Part shown: positions 1-12,329 of the stretch, in pieces
How the letters are laid out: each line of letters starts with the position of its first letter
Position numbering within the stretch: the first letter of the stretch is position 1
DNA from: Hydractinia symbiolongicarpus
Lineage: Eukaryota; Cnidaria; Hydrozoa; Anthoathecata; Hydractiniidae
Direction: 5' to 3'
Assembly: GCF_029227915.1 (NCBI RefSeq)
Contig: NC_079884.1
Coordinates: 15,314,001-15,378,000, forward strand
Length of the DNA stretch: 64,000 nucleotides
Notes under the pieces: generated by a model
Database searches by the model: none
What the model was told of the DNA's origin: nothing
What the model saw: the letters and a program-made list of their open reading frames with translations, nothing else
Position numbers and translations under genes: made by a program

Positions 1-1760
1 ACTTTAACAACTATTTTTTCATCACCTTCACCTATCTCATCATATCCTTGCTGAAATCTTGCAAAAAAACACTGACAAAACCTAACAACTATCAAGATAT
101 AAGTATTTTACATAACAAAACCACTAGAACCTATCATCTCAATATGATTTTAATTGCACCTCTTTAACTCTGTAAAAGGTAAAAGCCAACGAATGAATCA
201 AAAAATAATATATTGGCAGTGTAGAGGCTGATAGGGTGATTTAGTCATGTATTTTAAGAGAAGAATGTAGAAAAAATGTAGAATTAATGCAAGCGTTTTG
301 AATTTTTATTTATTAAATCCAATGGATGCTATTTTGTTCTTGTTTTTCAATCACTCCCAATGTTCTTCAGAATTTCATATATTTTTGCGATTCAATAGTT
401 TAATCAATCTTACTTTTGTGGAACTATTTTTTTGCGATTTGCTATCACGAGTGCAATTTTGCGGAACTTAATTTTGCGAATAGACTATAAAAATAAGTTT
501 TGCAAAACTTTCTTTAGGTTATGGAGGTTAAGTTAAACGACAGCTACTACTGGCTCCCTTATACTGATCTCTGATTAAAAATCGGCCTACTTCATATTAT
601 ACAAACCCTACTCAAGGAATCTGAAGAAAACTATCAACCCACACTGCCATCACATGTGGCTCATACGAAGGAAACAAATCTGAACCGATGTTTAAATATA
701 AAACGTTTATCTCACGAAACCAAAAAAAAATTTTTTTTCACCTGGCACATTGCAACTAGCAAAAAGAAGTACAAGGATATTTTCGAAGAATACTTTTTTA
801 AAAAAAGAATAGATGTTACAAAAAAATAAAAATTAAAAAGAAAATTCAGCTATCTTGAGTGGATAAATTTTGGCGAGCATTTAATTGGGCGAATGACCAA
901 AATGGAATATTTGGCGGGAATTTAATTTTTGGCGAATGATCAATTTTATAAAATTTGGCAAGGATTTAATTTGGCGAATACAAAAAAAAAATGTTTATTT
1001 TGGCGGGGATTTATTTTGCCGAATGACACAAAAAAATAAATTTTTATGTCTTGAAATGTACGTATATATAAACACAAGTTCGTTTTTTTAGGGAAAAAAC
1101 ATTTTTCTTTTCTTAATTAAAAAAAAAACGTTTAAAAAGGCGAATTTTGCCGAAATTCGCAAAATTTAATTCTCGCCAAAATTTGTCCAGTATTCAAAAT
1201 TTGAAAAATATTAGAATAAAATATCTAAAAAACAAAAACAACACTTTACATATTAATTAATTATCCAAAATTATTTCTTAAAGCCTTTTCTAATAAGGAC
1301 TTATTTTGATTTTTTTCTGACGAAAAGAAGCTGGTTGGATGACAAATCTTCTTAAGGTCATTTACCACATGCAAGGTTCTAAATAATTTAGTTTTCGCTA
1401 CCCGTTTTAAAGGAACATTCGCGAGGAGCAAAATTCGCGAAATAGTGTACTAAGTAATGTGTAATAAGTAATAAACTGTGTAGTAGTGTAGTTAGTCACA
1501 ACTCACGAAAATACTATGTTAAAATGAATCAATAATCCATCCCATAATTGAAAAAGTTCAAATGCAAGTGCATACTGCAAAAGGTACAACAAACATAACA
1601 CCTAAACAGGAGGCGGGTCTCTTACTTACAGTTCCCTCCCTTAGATCGGCACAGGTCAGCGCTTGTATCTTCAGTGACCAATAGAAGGTTTCAGCACTTT
1701 CAGTAGATTTTAAAGGATTTAATATAACACGTTTCTTTAAGAGTTTTGGTGACGAAAGCG
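1..1760. other. Non-coding, GCGAA-rich repeat region
   Basis: I see no convincing gene here. About 840-1190 is a run of degenerate units in which ggcga(a) alternates with A/T-rich filler such as tttaatttt. Related pieces lie at about 420-490 and 1380-1445. The same vocabulary (ttcgcgaa, ttttgcgaa) recurs at 13360-13640 and 52720-52815, so this looks like a dispersed repeat family. The stretch next to 1760 would include the 3' UTR of the P450 gene, but I cannot place a polyadenylation site confidently. Confidence 0.5.
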
Positions 1761-4700
1761 TCAATCAACTTGCAACGCTTTTACTTTCAGAGTAATTGGA
1801 CGGTCAGTCGAAATTGTAGCCACGATCGTTCGATTGTAATTTTCGTATCCTGGTTCGACAGAAAATTCGAAATTTCTCAATAGGTGAGCAATGGCAATTT
1901 GCATTTCTAGCATAGCAAAATTTTTACCAATACAGCTGTATGGCCCATACGAAAACACGAATGGTTCAACTGGTGTGGATTCATCTAAAAGTTGGAATGA
2001 AATAGTGAGAAAGTGATTTTTTCTTTAAAAAAAACCGTTTTTAAAAAAAATCAAAAATACACATACTTTTTTCGTTATCCATAAATCGATCAGGTTGAAA
2101 CTTGGAGCCATCTTTGAAGTTCTCGATTCCGTAAAAAAATATTGGCAGCAAAAAGCATGTCCCTTTTGGGTAGGTGTGACCACACATGTTTACTTCCTCC
2201 TGGTTAGTTCTTTGAAGTAACGGACCAGCAGGATGAAATCGCAAAGTTTCTTTGAGAAATGACTGAGTAAAAGGCAGAGATGAAATATCTTCTGGTGTAA
2301 TGTCAGATTTTTGTTTTAAATTTTGCACAATCTCACAACGTGCTCGTCTTTGGGCGTCTGGATGCTACAGAAAAAAAATGATTCGTAGAAAGAACCGTAA
2401 AACTTAATCATTGAAGGAATAAAAAGTTAGGGTTGTAAAATACAAAGCATGGATAAGCGATGAGGAGGGTGAAGTGATTCGGGAGGTGGACGATTTTTCT
2501 GCATTCTAACAGTATACAATTTACCTTTGCGAATTCTAGGAAACACCATGCCAAACTAATCGCGGTTGTATCAACAGCAGCCAGTAAGAAAGTATATGTT
2601 AAATCTTTAATCAGCTGGTCTGTCATCCCTTCTTTTGTTTCATCATCTCTTGCATTAATCATTAAAGATAAGATATCTTTTTCTTCTTCTTCACTCAGTG
2701 TACCCTCTTTCATTGCTTGCTTGCGTTTGTCGAATAACTAGAATTCGAGTAAAAATTTTTCTTATCGCTGCGATCAAACACTAAGCACGGTAACTTAAGT
2801 CATTACCCGCATAATATTTGTGAAAAAGGCCATTTTGGCCATTTCTCCAAATGGTAAAAAGCATCACTTGGCAAATACTTGGCTACAAAACGTTTTACTT
2901 TGGCAGGAGTGCAGGTCAAGTAAACAATGTCGAAAATGCGCTAGCTACACTTTCCACAATGTCCGCCGCATTATAGCACAATCCGCTCCCCAACCCGGAA
3001 AGGTCCGAAAAAGCGGGGGATTGGCTGTAATGACATCATCCATCAGTACCGATAAAAATTTTGGATCACACCAAATGACCTAAGATCCTAAGTCTGCTTG
3101 AACATTGACACGTTCAGGGAGCGTGTTAATTAAATGGAAACAGCGTTCTTAATTGCTTGTGCTTACGAGCTTTGTAAATCTGATCGTTTTCACTAATTTA
3201 CTCTTTGTGCGGATGGAGATTCTCCGTTGCTTTCAGCCTTTTTTCCCTGACGTCCTTTTTAAGTGACGCTTATAGCTAAATATTCTTCTTCTTACACGCT
3301 TTAAGTCTGTGTTAGCCTTCTAAATTATCCGTAATTTATTTAAATTTAACATCTCCTGAACTGTGAACAAATTCCATTTTGTTAATAGGTTCAGTTTTGC
3401 GCAACTGTTTCGGTAAGACGACCGCGCCAACTTTTGATACACTTTATTAGTATAATTATTGATATTTATTTCTCAAAAATTCACGAACTCGCGGTAACAC
3501 ATCTTCAATATGAATATGAAATAAACGGGTAATATAAACAAAGTCCAAAACATTTTTTAGCAGACATTAAACAACTCATGAAGTATGATGTACACTAAAT
3601 ATTTTATACAGATAATCCGGCATATGATCGAATGTTACCTGGTTCATAATATTACGAGCCTCTTCATTCAATTCCTTTGATTTAGCAGCAGGACCAAAAG
3701 GCAGGTACCACAAAAAAGGAAATAAGTCAAGTAGGAGGCGTGTTTTAACATTAGCCAAACCGTCCACATGGCTCATGAAAATAGAGACAAACTTGGACTC
3801 TTTAGAAATCTGAGCATTGAAATTGCATCCAAATCCAATTTGTCCAATTACATCAAATGCCAACATTTGAAAATACTCTTGAACTGCAATGTTGCGGCTA
3901 CTGTCTTTCACAAAGTCTTTTATAATCTAAAACACAAAGCGTGAAGTAGACGATGGAAAAAATGTTCCTTTCAAGAAGTAGAGCTTTCTCGTATTTAATT
4001 TCTTCGTTGTGCTGCAGGCTTTTCCTTTAATTTTTTACAAGGTAAACAACATGCAGTTAAAATCCTTCATACATCAAATACCACCTGTTACAACTGTTAG
4101 TCACATATCACATTTGTGCCAAGTTTTATGTCATGCCGGAAGTTATGGTCTGCAGGAACTAAATGCCCACCATCATACTTTCGAGGCCGAAAAAAACCCA
4201 TATCAAATAGGTAAACAAAGCGTGGAATGGTGAACATAATGTGTAAAAAATCAATGGGTATCTCCTCCCGTTTTCCCCATCGTACATTACAAGATTTAGT
4301 TTCAATTTTTTCAAGTAAACTTGTTGTTATAAGTTCGATCTGGTAATCTAACAAATGTTGTTGATATTGGTAATTTGTGTTTTTTTTTAAAAAAAAGCTA
4401 ACTGAATAACACATTGATTTTTGCACAATGACTATGATCAGCATGGCTCTGTAACTAGTCTTCCTGAGGTCGAATAAAGTTAACATTATGTACATATCGC
4501 ACTACAGCAATCCCGTTATTTATTTTTTATATGCAAGAAAAGTATAATAAAAAGAAGGTCTTTTGTCTCCTCTGGTGGTGTAAGCAAGAATCCTTCTTTA
4601 AAATGATAAGAGTTGTAATACTAACAAAATAAATGGTAAATCACCTTTACTAACACCCTGGAGTTTTGATTAAATGTTTCAGTGTAGTTTTTCAGATGTA

Positions 4701-5635
4701 ACTTCGAGAAAGCTTTAAACAAAAGCTTTTTTTGGAACTGGTGAAGACGGCCTGTTGCTGATAACAATCCATCACCGAGAAGTGGAAAGTAACGCTTAAA
4801 AAAGTTGTTTCTCTGATAAATAGCTGGTCTTGATACTATTAGTTTGAAGTCGTCAAAATTTGTAAGAAACACAGCCTCTCCGACAACTGAAGAAAGATAT
4901 AACATTAATTTTACTAACTCGTTTTAAATCTATAACTTCAATTTATTTGCTCTTGATTTTGGTATTACAAGCCGTATCAAAAAATTGTTAATGTGACTCA
5001 CTTAATTTGTTTCAAATGCTTACAGAAGCTTGTAAGTTCAACACTAACAGTGACAGATTGACTGGTCAATATTAGAAAGCTGTTAGCTGAAAAACATTAT
5101 TATAGTCTCCTGGTCCATGAGAGATTGACCAGATACACTTTGTAGCATTAGCTGCTTTGAACTGATAGAAAGAAATGCAAGAGGAAAAAAATGGAAGCCT
5201 GATCACTCAATGTCTTGCACATTAAATTAATATATGCAAGGAAGTTTAACCTCCTTGTTATATGCAACTGTATCAAAAAGCAAAATATGAAAGAAGGGAT
5301 ATAGATAATTTAAAAAAAGGCCAAGGTTTCGTACACTTTTATTAAAAATAGAAAAGTCTGACTGTGCCTAAATGAGTTGTCTTTTATTAAAATCTATGCA
5401 TCAAAAAATACTTACAAGCATTCATTGTCATTCTGAATGCTCCTTTATCTTTATGCATGCGACAATATCTTTCTATAATATCTAATTGATCTGTGTTTGA
5501 TAAAAAATATGGCAGCTGATTGACAATTGGCCATGCTTCAGGATTGGGTAAGTGTTTCAACGGAGAGAAGAACTGTTTTAGCAAGAGGTAGACCAGTACC
5601 ATAATGATAATTGTGGAGAGAAGAAACACCAGCAT
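1761..5635 (-). CDS. Cytochrome P450 monooxygenase, six exons
   Basis: This encodes a microsomal-type cytochrome P450, a haem-thiolate monooxygenase expected on the endoplasmic reticulum. Coding exons (minus strand, 5' to 3') are 5416-5635, 4645-4886, 3639-3926, 2525-2737, 2067-2364 and 1761-1984. All have GT/AG borders and compatible phases, giving 1485 nt and 494 aa, normal for the family. The start at 5635 opens with a hydrophobic anchor (MLVFLLSTIIIMVLVYLLL) followed by a proline-rich hinge. The I-helix reads AAVDTT near residue 300, the K-helix ExxR is ETLR near 360, and the haem loop is FSYGPYSCIG with Cys near 438. The haem loop has Tyr where Arg or His is usual. The segment LLGDGLLSATG in exon 2 resembles clan 4-type P450s, but I do not assign a CYP family or substrate. 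Exons look intact, so the gene is probably functional. Confidence 0.9.
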
Positions 5636-5744
5636 ATTGGGCTGCTATTTTCAACCTGAAAGTAGAACTGGATGATTTGACACAGTTGTTTGTGAAGTAT
5701 GGAAAAAATAGTGGTTTAAATTTAAACGCAAGATTATTTGCCAT

Positions 5745-6325
5745 ATCACATGGCTAAAATCTTTAATAAGATAACCACAAATAACTTCCCAGAAAATCCT
5801 AGAAATACAATTCTCCAATTTTCTAAAATCTTAATTTTTTTTACTACACAAAAGATTATATATAAGTAGATTATATATAATCTACGCCTGATAAATGGAG
5901 AAATAAATATTGTTGGATTATTTTTTGGAATAAATAATGTTGGATAAATATGGTAAAAACAAGTCCCACAAAAAATATAAATAAAGTAAAACCACTTATT
6001 TTCAAAACCATATGATTACACATATGACTATGATTTTGTTTAGATAATCACTTAATTAGCACGGTATACGTTATATTAAATCGATTATTTATTAAATTAA
6101 CTTTTTTTGACCTGGTATTTGCGCTCTAAACAATTGCCTTTTAAAAAATTTGCTTAGCAAAAAATGAGAAAAAAATAGAAGAGACCTGTGCACCCATAAT
6201 TGTTTGATTTATTGTCAATTTCAAAATCAAACAAAACCTTTAAATTTGTGTATGGCTTGAAATCACCATTTTGGATCTGTGAATAGTCTGATTGCAAAAA
6301 TGCTGGTGAATAAGGCTGGCGTTTC
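5745..6325. other. AT-rich intergenic stretch upstream of the P450
   Basis: No gene or RNA is recognisable. The stretch is AT-rich and contains a short near-palindrome around 5855-5885 (attatatataa repeated in inverted order). It should include the promoter and any 5' UTR of the P450, but I cannot point to a core element. Confidence 0.3.
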
Positions 6326-6366
6326 TTTCTTGTTCGCTTGAACCTGTGGTTCAAGCGAACAAGAAA
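6326..6366. repeat. Perfect 19 bp hairpin
   Basis: The left arm at 6326-6344 and right arm at 6348-6366 are perfect reverse complements separated by the 3 nt loop tgt. The arm core is cttgttcgcttgaacc. No gene overlaps it. The perfection implies a recent origin or constraint. Confidence 0.9.
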
Positions 6367-6673
6367 TTGGCTAAAGCTTCCTATTTCAATTATATTTATG
6401 TTTTCATTCTGTGATGTGTTTTTTCCAATGTGAGATCCACTGGAATTATTTTAAATCTTTATGATTAAAATGGTTGCAATACTTGGCGACTGGTCTTAGA
6501 TAAATCTAGTAGCTGCTTCAAATATCGCCACGTACAATTTTCTGATCAAAAAACAGACGCAACATTAGGAAAACTTGGGTAAAGCGAAATAACCAAAGAG
6601 GATCTGTGGAGGAGAGCCACGATGAACTGATGAAAAATTCTGCCATATTTTTAAAGCAGCTGACTTAGGATTT

Positions 6674-6965
6674 CAGTGCACACTAAAAGATTTTCCAGTG
6701 CGCACTAGTGACTTTGCTACTGCGCACTAGTAACTTCATTAGTGCGCGCTAGAAAATAATACTAGTGCGCACTAAAAAATGACCTAGTGAGTTTGTAGGG
6801 CAATAGAAATATAAATTTAGTGCGCACTAACACCATTTTAGTGCGCACTAGTTAACTTGTTACTGCACACTAGACTCCGCGCTAGTGCGCACTATTTTTT
6901 ATCCCAGTGCGCACTAAGGATACAGCCTAGTGCACACTGGAAATATTCCTAGTACGCACTAAACA
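6674..6965. repeat. Array of about 12 AGTGCGCACT palindromes
   Basis: About twelve copies of the self-complementary decamer AGTGCGCACT occur in about 290 bp, usually flanked by t/c on the left and a on the right. Most are exact and several differ by one or two bases (agtgcacact, actgcgcact, agtacgcact). Spacing is roughly 20-26 bp. The short spacers differ from one another in sequence. The array lies immediately upstream of the decayed integrase-like gene at 7010. Confidence 0.85.
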
Positions 6966-7009
6966 TTCCGCTCTCTCTTACGACGTTCTCTTACGACGAA
7001 ATTTTAAAG

Positions 7010-7940
7010 TTGGTTTTCAGTGAACATCAAAGGAAGTTAAGTGTTCGAACCCTTCGTCGAATATTAAGAAAGCTCGGATTAAAAAGAAGAGGATATGAAG
7101 TTGATTCCAGGGTACTTGTTAGCAGTGTTTCAGATATGCTTGCCAGCGGTTCACAAAATCGAGGCTATCGTAACATCCGACAAAGGGTTCTTCAAAATGG
7201 AATGCAAGTCCAAACTTCTGTGGTTCAACAGACGTTAAAAATTATCGATCCAGATGGATGTGCTCGTCGATCCAAGCACAGACTAGAACGCAGGAAATAT
7301 GTGAACCGTGGATGTCGATGACCATGTCGATGGAAACAATAAGTTGAAATCATTCGGCTTCTACATTCATGGTGCTATCGTATCATATGGCTTCATGTTT
7401 CAAACACTACCAAAGAGCCTGAGGTTATCGCCAGTTATGTCCTTAACATATTGAAAAAGTGTTGTTAAAAGCTTTTTATTATAATTATTGCTTAGCTGAT
7501 CGAGGCACGGATAGTGTGAAGATATGCACCGTTCAACGTTTTTAGCTTCGAAACGGTACCGATAGTTTCGCAGCTTAGTTTTCAGTATGGGCGATCTACT
7601 AGCAATCAGAGGATAGAGGCTTGGTGGTCCATCTTAAATTGCGACACGTTGGGATGTTGGATTAAATATTTTCGCGACCTTCGTGAACAAGGTCTTTATG
7701 ATGATTCTGATCAATTGCATGTTATTGTTGTTTTGCAGGACAATAGCAATCAAACAAAGGACTGGAAACAATCACTTGATTAGGAAAAACCGCTTTAGTG
7801 AAGTACCCACATGTCATCCAATTGTGCTTTACACTATTCCCGAGCTAGTTAGAGTAGATGTACTCAATTCTGTGGTAACAAATTTGGTTATCGCATTCAC
7901 AAGACCTCCTACAAGCTTTGGGTGTAGTCAAGAATTCGCA
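7010..7940 (+). pseudogene. Decayed integrase-core (rve-like) transposase gene
   Basis: The open frame 7010-7321 encodes a basic helix-turn-helix-like N-terminus (KLSVRTLRRILRKLGLKRR) followed by SGSQNRGYRNIRQRV. Matching pieces in other frames follow: NKLKSFGFYIHGAI near 7340-7380, then STSNQRIEAWWSILN and FRDLREQGLYDDSDQLH at about 7590-7720, and finally HPIVLYTIPEL at about 7815-7850. Their order and wording match a family of integrase-core-domain proteins scattered through aquatic animal genomes. The pieces are separated by frameshifts and stops, so the gene is dead. Family assignment is from memory of the motif order. Its relation to the palindrome array just upstream is unknown. Confidence 0.7.
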
Positions 7941-7947
7941 AAGCTGG

Positions 7948-8625
<678 letters not shown>

Positions 8626-8639
8626 GGGGGGTTGGAAGA

Positions 8640-9960
8640 TTACACTTGCAGGATCCAGGTTCCTTCGGACAGCTGAACAGTGATACGCACCTATAGAGGG
8701 AGAAGCGCTGGCCATTGCATGGTCATTAGAGGCTTTAAGTTAATTAAGTTTTTTACCTTAGGATGCGACAAATTGATTATTGCCACAGACCACAGGCCTC
8801 TTACTAAAATCTTTGGCGACCGGTTCCTACACGAAATAACGAACACAAGAATGTTTCGTCTGAAACAACGCACCCTTAGGTGGCGTTTTAAAATCGTCCA
8901 CAGAGCAGGAAATTCGATTCTGGCGTCTGATGCTACGTCAAGAAACCAAGGAAACGCCTCCCATTCCAACGTTGAGTGGTTCACACTTCATTGATTGTTT
9001 GGTTGCATTAGCACTGGACGAATCAATCATTGCTGCTAACAATGCTGCACTGAATAAAGTAAGTGCCCTTACTTGGGATCAACTACATTGTCAACGGCTT
9101 CCCGGAAACCGCAGAATTCTTACCAACACAACTACAACCGTATTGGCGGTATCGACATGACTTATATGTGGTCGATGATGTTACACCTCCATCCTTACGT
9201 CAAGAAGTCTGTCACACCCTTCACTCAGCACATCAAGGAGTCACTGGTATGGCCAAGCGTGCTAGAGCCACAGTCTTTTGGCCAGGTATATCTTCGTCCA
9301 TCAACCAAACCCGTGAACAGTGTCAGACGTGTTGAAAAATCTCCCCAAGTCAACCACACCTCCCACTGGTCGGCTAGAAGGTCACCACTATCTAATAATA
9401 GTTGACCGCTTCAACAACTGGGCAGAGGTAGTATAGATATCACCCAGTGCTCGAAATCAAGGCTCAGCTCGCTTGATACGTGCTCTCCAACGTTTATTCG
9501 CCACATTTGGTGCTCCTAATGAGTAGTGACGGTGGATCTGAGTTTAAATCGGCTGAGACAATAGAGTTCCTGAGACGTTGGGGTGTCAGCACAGAATGTC
9601 TTCTGCGTACCACCCAAGATCGAATGGTCGTGCGGAAGTTGCAGTAAAGTCGATGAAGCGCCTCCCACGTGATACCATTACAAGTACTGGAACTGTATTT
9701 TGTATGTTTCTTCCGTTATAATAATTTCTATACGCTGTATAGGTTAAATTGAGATTGACTGAAAAAGAACTGTCACCCATTATCCCGAGTGAAATGACAG
9801 TTCGGTATCAATCCATGCCTCCGTCAGAGGGTTGTAAGTCTTCTCCAAAATACAAGGGAAGATTTGATGTTGTTTGTCGTATCCAAAGACGTCAAATACG
9901 TAAACACCACGATGATGCCCATTATGTCAGTTCATATTTTTCGTAAGTAACAAATATTTC
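8640..9960 (+). pseudogene. Decayed Ty3/gypsy pol (RNase H to integrase)
   Basis: Sequential pieces in different plus-strand frames read as a Ty3/gypsy polyprotein. EGEALAIAWSLEAL near 8695-8740 continues into TLGCDKLIIATDHRPL and FRLKQRTLRWRFKIVHRAGN, typical of the RT-linked RNase H domain. PPSLRQEVCHTLHSAHQGV at about 9185-9240 and ATVFWPGISSSI are an integrase zinc-binding region. DRFNNWAEV and LQRLFATFGAPNE near 9400-9520 are catalytic-core-like pieces. There are many stops and frameshifts, and no LTRs were found, so this is an old remnant. No functional product is expected. Confidence 0.75.
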
Positions 9961-9989
9961 CAATAATGTGTGATAGGTTTAGTAAAGGT

Positions 9990-10462
9990 TCAAGCATCAG
10001 ATCACAATTACCACTGTGTTAACATCACTCCATCTGTTGATCTGTTACATCTGAGACATACTCTTGGCATCCCAGAAAAAGAAGATAATGGAATTCAAAA
10101 CCGCATTTCAAGTATGTAACCAGTGTAAGGGAAAGGGAAAAGAGGAGATTGTTCTCCAGAAATCCAAACGTGCTAGCTCAGCAAAAAAAACATCGACAGT
10201 AGTATCGGTGGTATACGATGAAGAAGTCGATATGGTAGTTGGAATCAAGGAAGCGAAAGCAGCAACATCAATTTCAGTTCCGTTGGAGCAAGGAAGAAAA
10301 GTCAGCCAACAGAAAAACAGGCAACAGAAAAACAGCCAGCAGAAAAACAGCCAACAGAAATCGACGATGCCTCTGTCTCAGATGGCCAAGAATCTAGAAA
10401 ATTTGTCGTTTGCGAAGACGAAGATAATCCGATTTTTAGTGATTATAGTTTATAGTTTTTAA
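9990..10462 (+). other. Possible 3' tail of the retroelement with a TEKQP repeat
   Basis: Two overlapping frames are open here. The more protein-like one ends with a 15 bp tandem unit encoding repeats of TEKQP/AEKQP (about 10305-10350). An acidic tail ending DEDNPIFSDYSL then stops at about 10460. Its position directly after the gypsy integrase pieces suggests it is the end of that element's ORF. I recognise no domain, so it could be an unrelated fragment. Confidence 0.3.
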
Positions 10463-10599
10463 AGAAAGAGCATTTTTCAAAAAAATTGCAATATTTTTAT
10501 TGACAGATCCACCGAGTCACTTTTTCAACCAGAGCGGACACTAACCGAACATTGTTTTGTATACCGCCTAAGTCAACTGCTATAAAAAATGTGGCTGAA

Positions 10600-11885
10600 T
10601 TTGAATTGAATTGAATTTTTTATTTCAGTGATATAGATACATATAGTTACAGTGTTTAAATATGGAGACCGTCAAATAGCTATATTAGCTAAACGGGTGA
10701 GGCAACCAGTTAGAAAAAACCTACATATAATTATAAAAACTGATATAAATATATATATATATATATATATATTATATAAAAGTGACTAATCAGGACCATT
10801 CTTGTAGCTTTCTAGAAAGAAGAGTTTACATTTTGATTTAATTTGACCAGAGCTTAATGAGGCCAAGTCATGTCTAGAAAAATGTTGCTGGAACCTATTC
10901 CAACAGAGAATACACTGATAGGGTATATATAGAGTTGACACCAAATTTAGAAATTCTGACCACAGGTCTGTTAAGAAGTTTAATGGAGGAGTTTCTGGTT
11001 TCATATGTCGATTGAATGATTTTTAAATTAAAAAGGTTACAAACGTCATTAGGGGTTAGAGAATTGAGGATATTTAAAGACTAATATAATGTTAGATAAA
11101 GTTATAAAATCAGAAATGCGAAGGATTTTACATTGAGATAAAAGAGGTATAGAAGATTGTCTAAAATCAGAAAAAGTAATAACACGGATAAGTAATAACG
11201 CTTTTTGTAGTTTGATAATACGATGAGTGTTTGATATTGATTGACCCCAGATTTGACAAGAAAATGTAGCATGAGACGCAAAAAGTGCATGATAGCAATC
11301 AATTAGCGAAGATTTAGGTAGATAAAGTATAGACAACATACCATTAGCCTTATTTAATTTAGAAGCTATAGAATTAGTATGAGGGATCCATGTAAGATGG
11401 TGATCAAGTAGGACACCTAAATATTTAACAGTGTCAACAAATTGAGGTACATTCCCATTTAGTTTTAACTTTAAGTTATAGTTGATGCATTTGTTACGAT
11501 GTTTAAAAAGAATGGCTTCAGTTTTAGCGATGTTAAGAGAGATTTTATTGGAATTTAACCACTTGAAAAGGAATTTCAGATCAAAATGTTAACACGTTTT
11601 TAGATTTTTTTTGGATCGTGACTGGAATAGAGAAGACTAGTATCGTCAGCAAAATGGAATAATTCTGAGTAGATAATAGAATTAGTTAAATCGTTAATGT
11701 AAATTAAAAACAATAAGGGTCCACGAATTGAACCCTGAGGTACACCATATCTTAACTCAATTGACGAAGAAGTGAAGTTTGAAATTTTGACCGATTGCAA
11801 ACGTTTAGAGAGATACGATTCGAACCAAGAGTTACTTAAGCCCCTTCTGTAGTGATTAAGTTTATCTAAAAGGATTTGGTGGTTT
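10600..11885 (-). mobile_element. LINE remnant: reverse transcriptase 3' half and tail
   Basis: On the minus strand, SNSWFESYLSKRLQ leads into YGVPQGSIRGPLLFLIYIND and FHFADDTSLL (11600-11870), which are RT motifs including the FADD catalytic core. After a break, VKYLGVLLDHHLTWIPH and the thumb region continue to about 11050. The element ends at about 10600-10630 with short tandem AATTC-type repeats, as in the 3' ends of CR1/L2-like non-LTR elements. Frameshifts and stops show it is inactive, and the 5' half (endonuclease) is absent. A small (AT)n tract lies inside at about 10748-10771. Confidence 0.8.
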
Positions 11886-12329
11886 CAGATATGAGCCACT
11901 GTAACTTGTTGCCTAACAATGGCCACAAACTGTTACTTTAACTGCTGGTACAGAACACATTCACACATAACAACATTCCTGTGATCCAACTCAACTCAGT
12001 TACCCTCGTCCATTATTATCCACCTATCACCCCACAAATAAATAATGCAAAGGAGAAAAACTTGCCAAGAAAAACACTTAAAGAAGACAAAGCTAGCTAG
12101 CTACTGTTTACAAATATACCAATATAACTTACCTATAAATTTACTTTAACAAAAGTAAGTTTATTGATCTTATTGATTTCTTTTCAATTAAAGCATGACT
12201 TTTGTATTTAGAAAACCCATATCCAAGTATTATTACCCTCACGCATAGTGCAAATCAGCTGAATGTGGTTCAATCTAGACTATTTTGTATGAGGCGCCGT
12301 TTGTGGTAAAAGAATTAACTGCTAGTTCG

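Noticed and set aside
2760-3083. Possible extra P450 exon ending in a GT-like site near 2812
   Set aside because: The exons at 3639-3926 and 2525-2737 already join in phase with a continuous helix (NIMNQ then LFDKRKQ), and inserting this piece would add non-P450 residues.
6674-6965. Regular repeat-spacer pattern suggestive of a CRISPR array
   Set aside because: The repeat is only a 10 bp perfect palindrome, the spacers are about 12 nt, and the context is eukaryotic with no cas genes.
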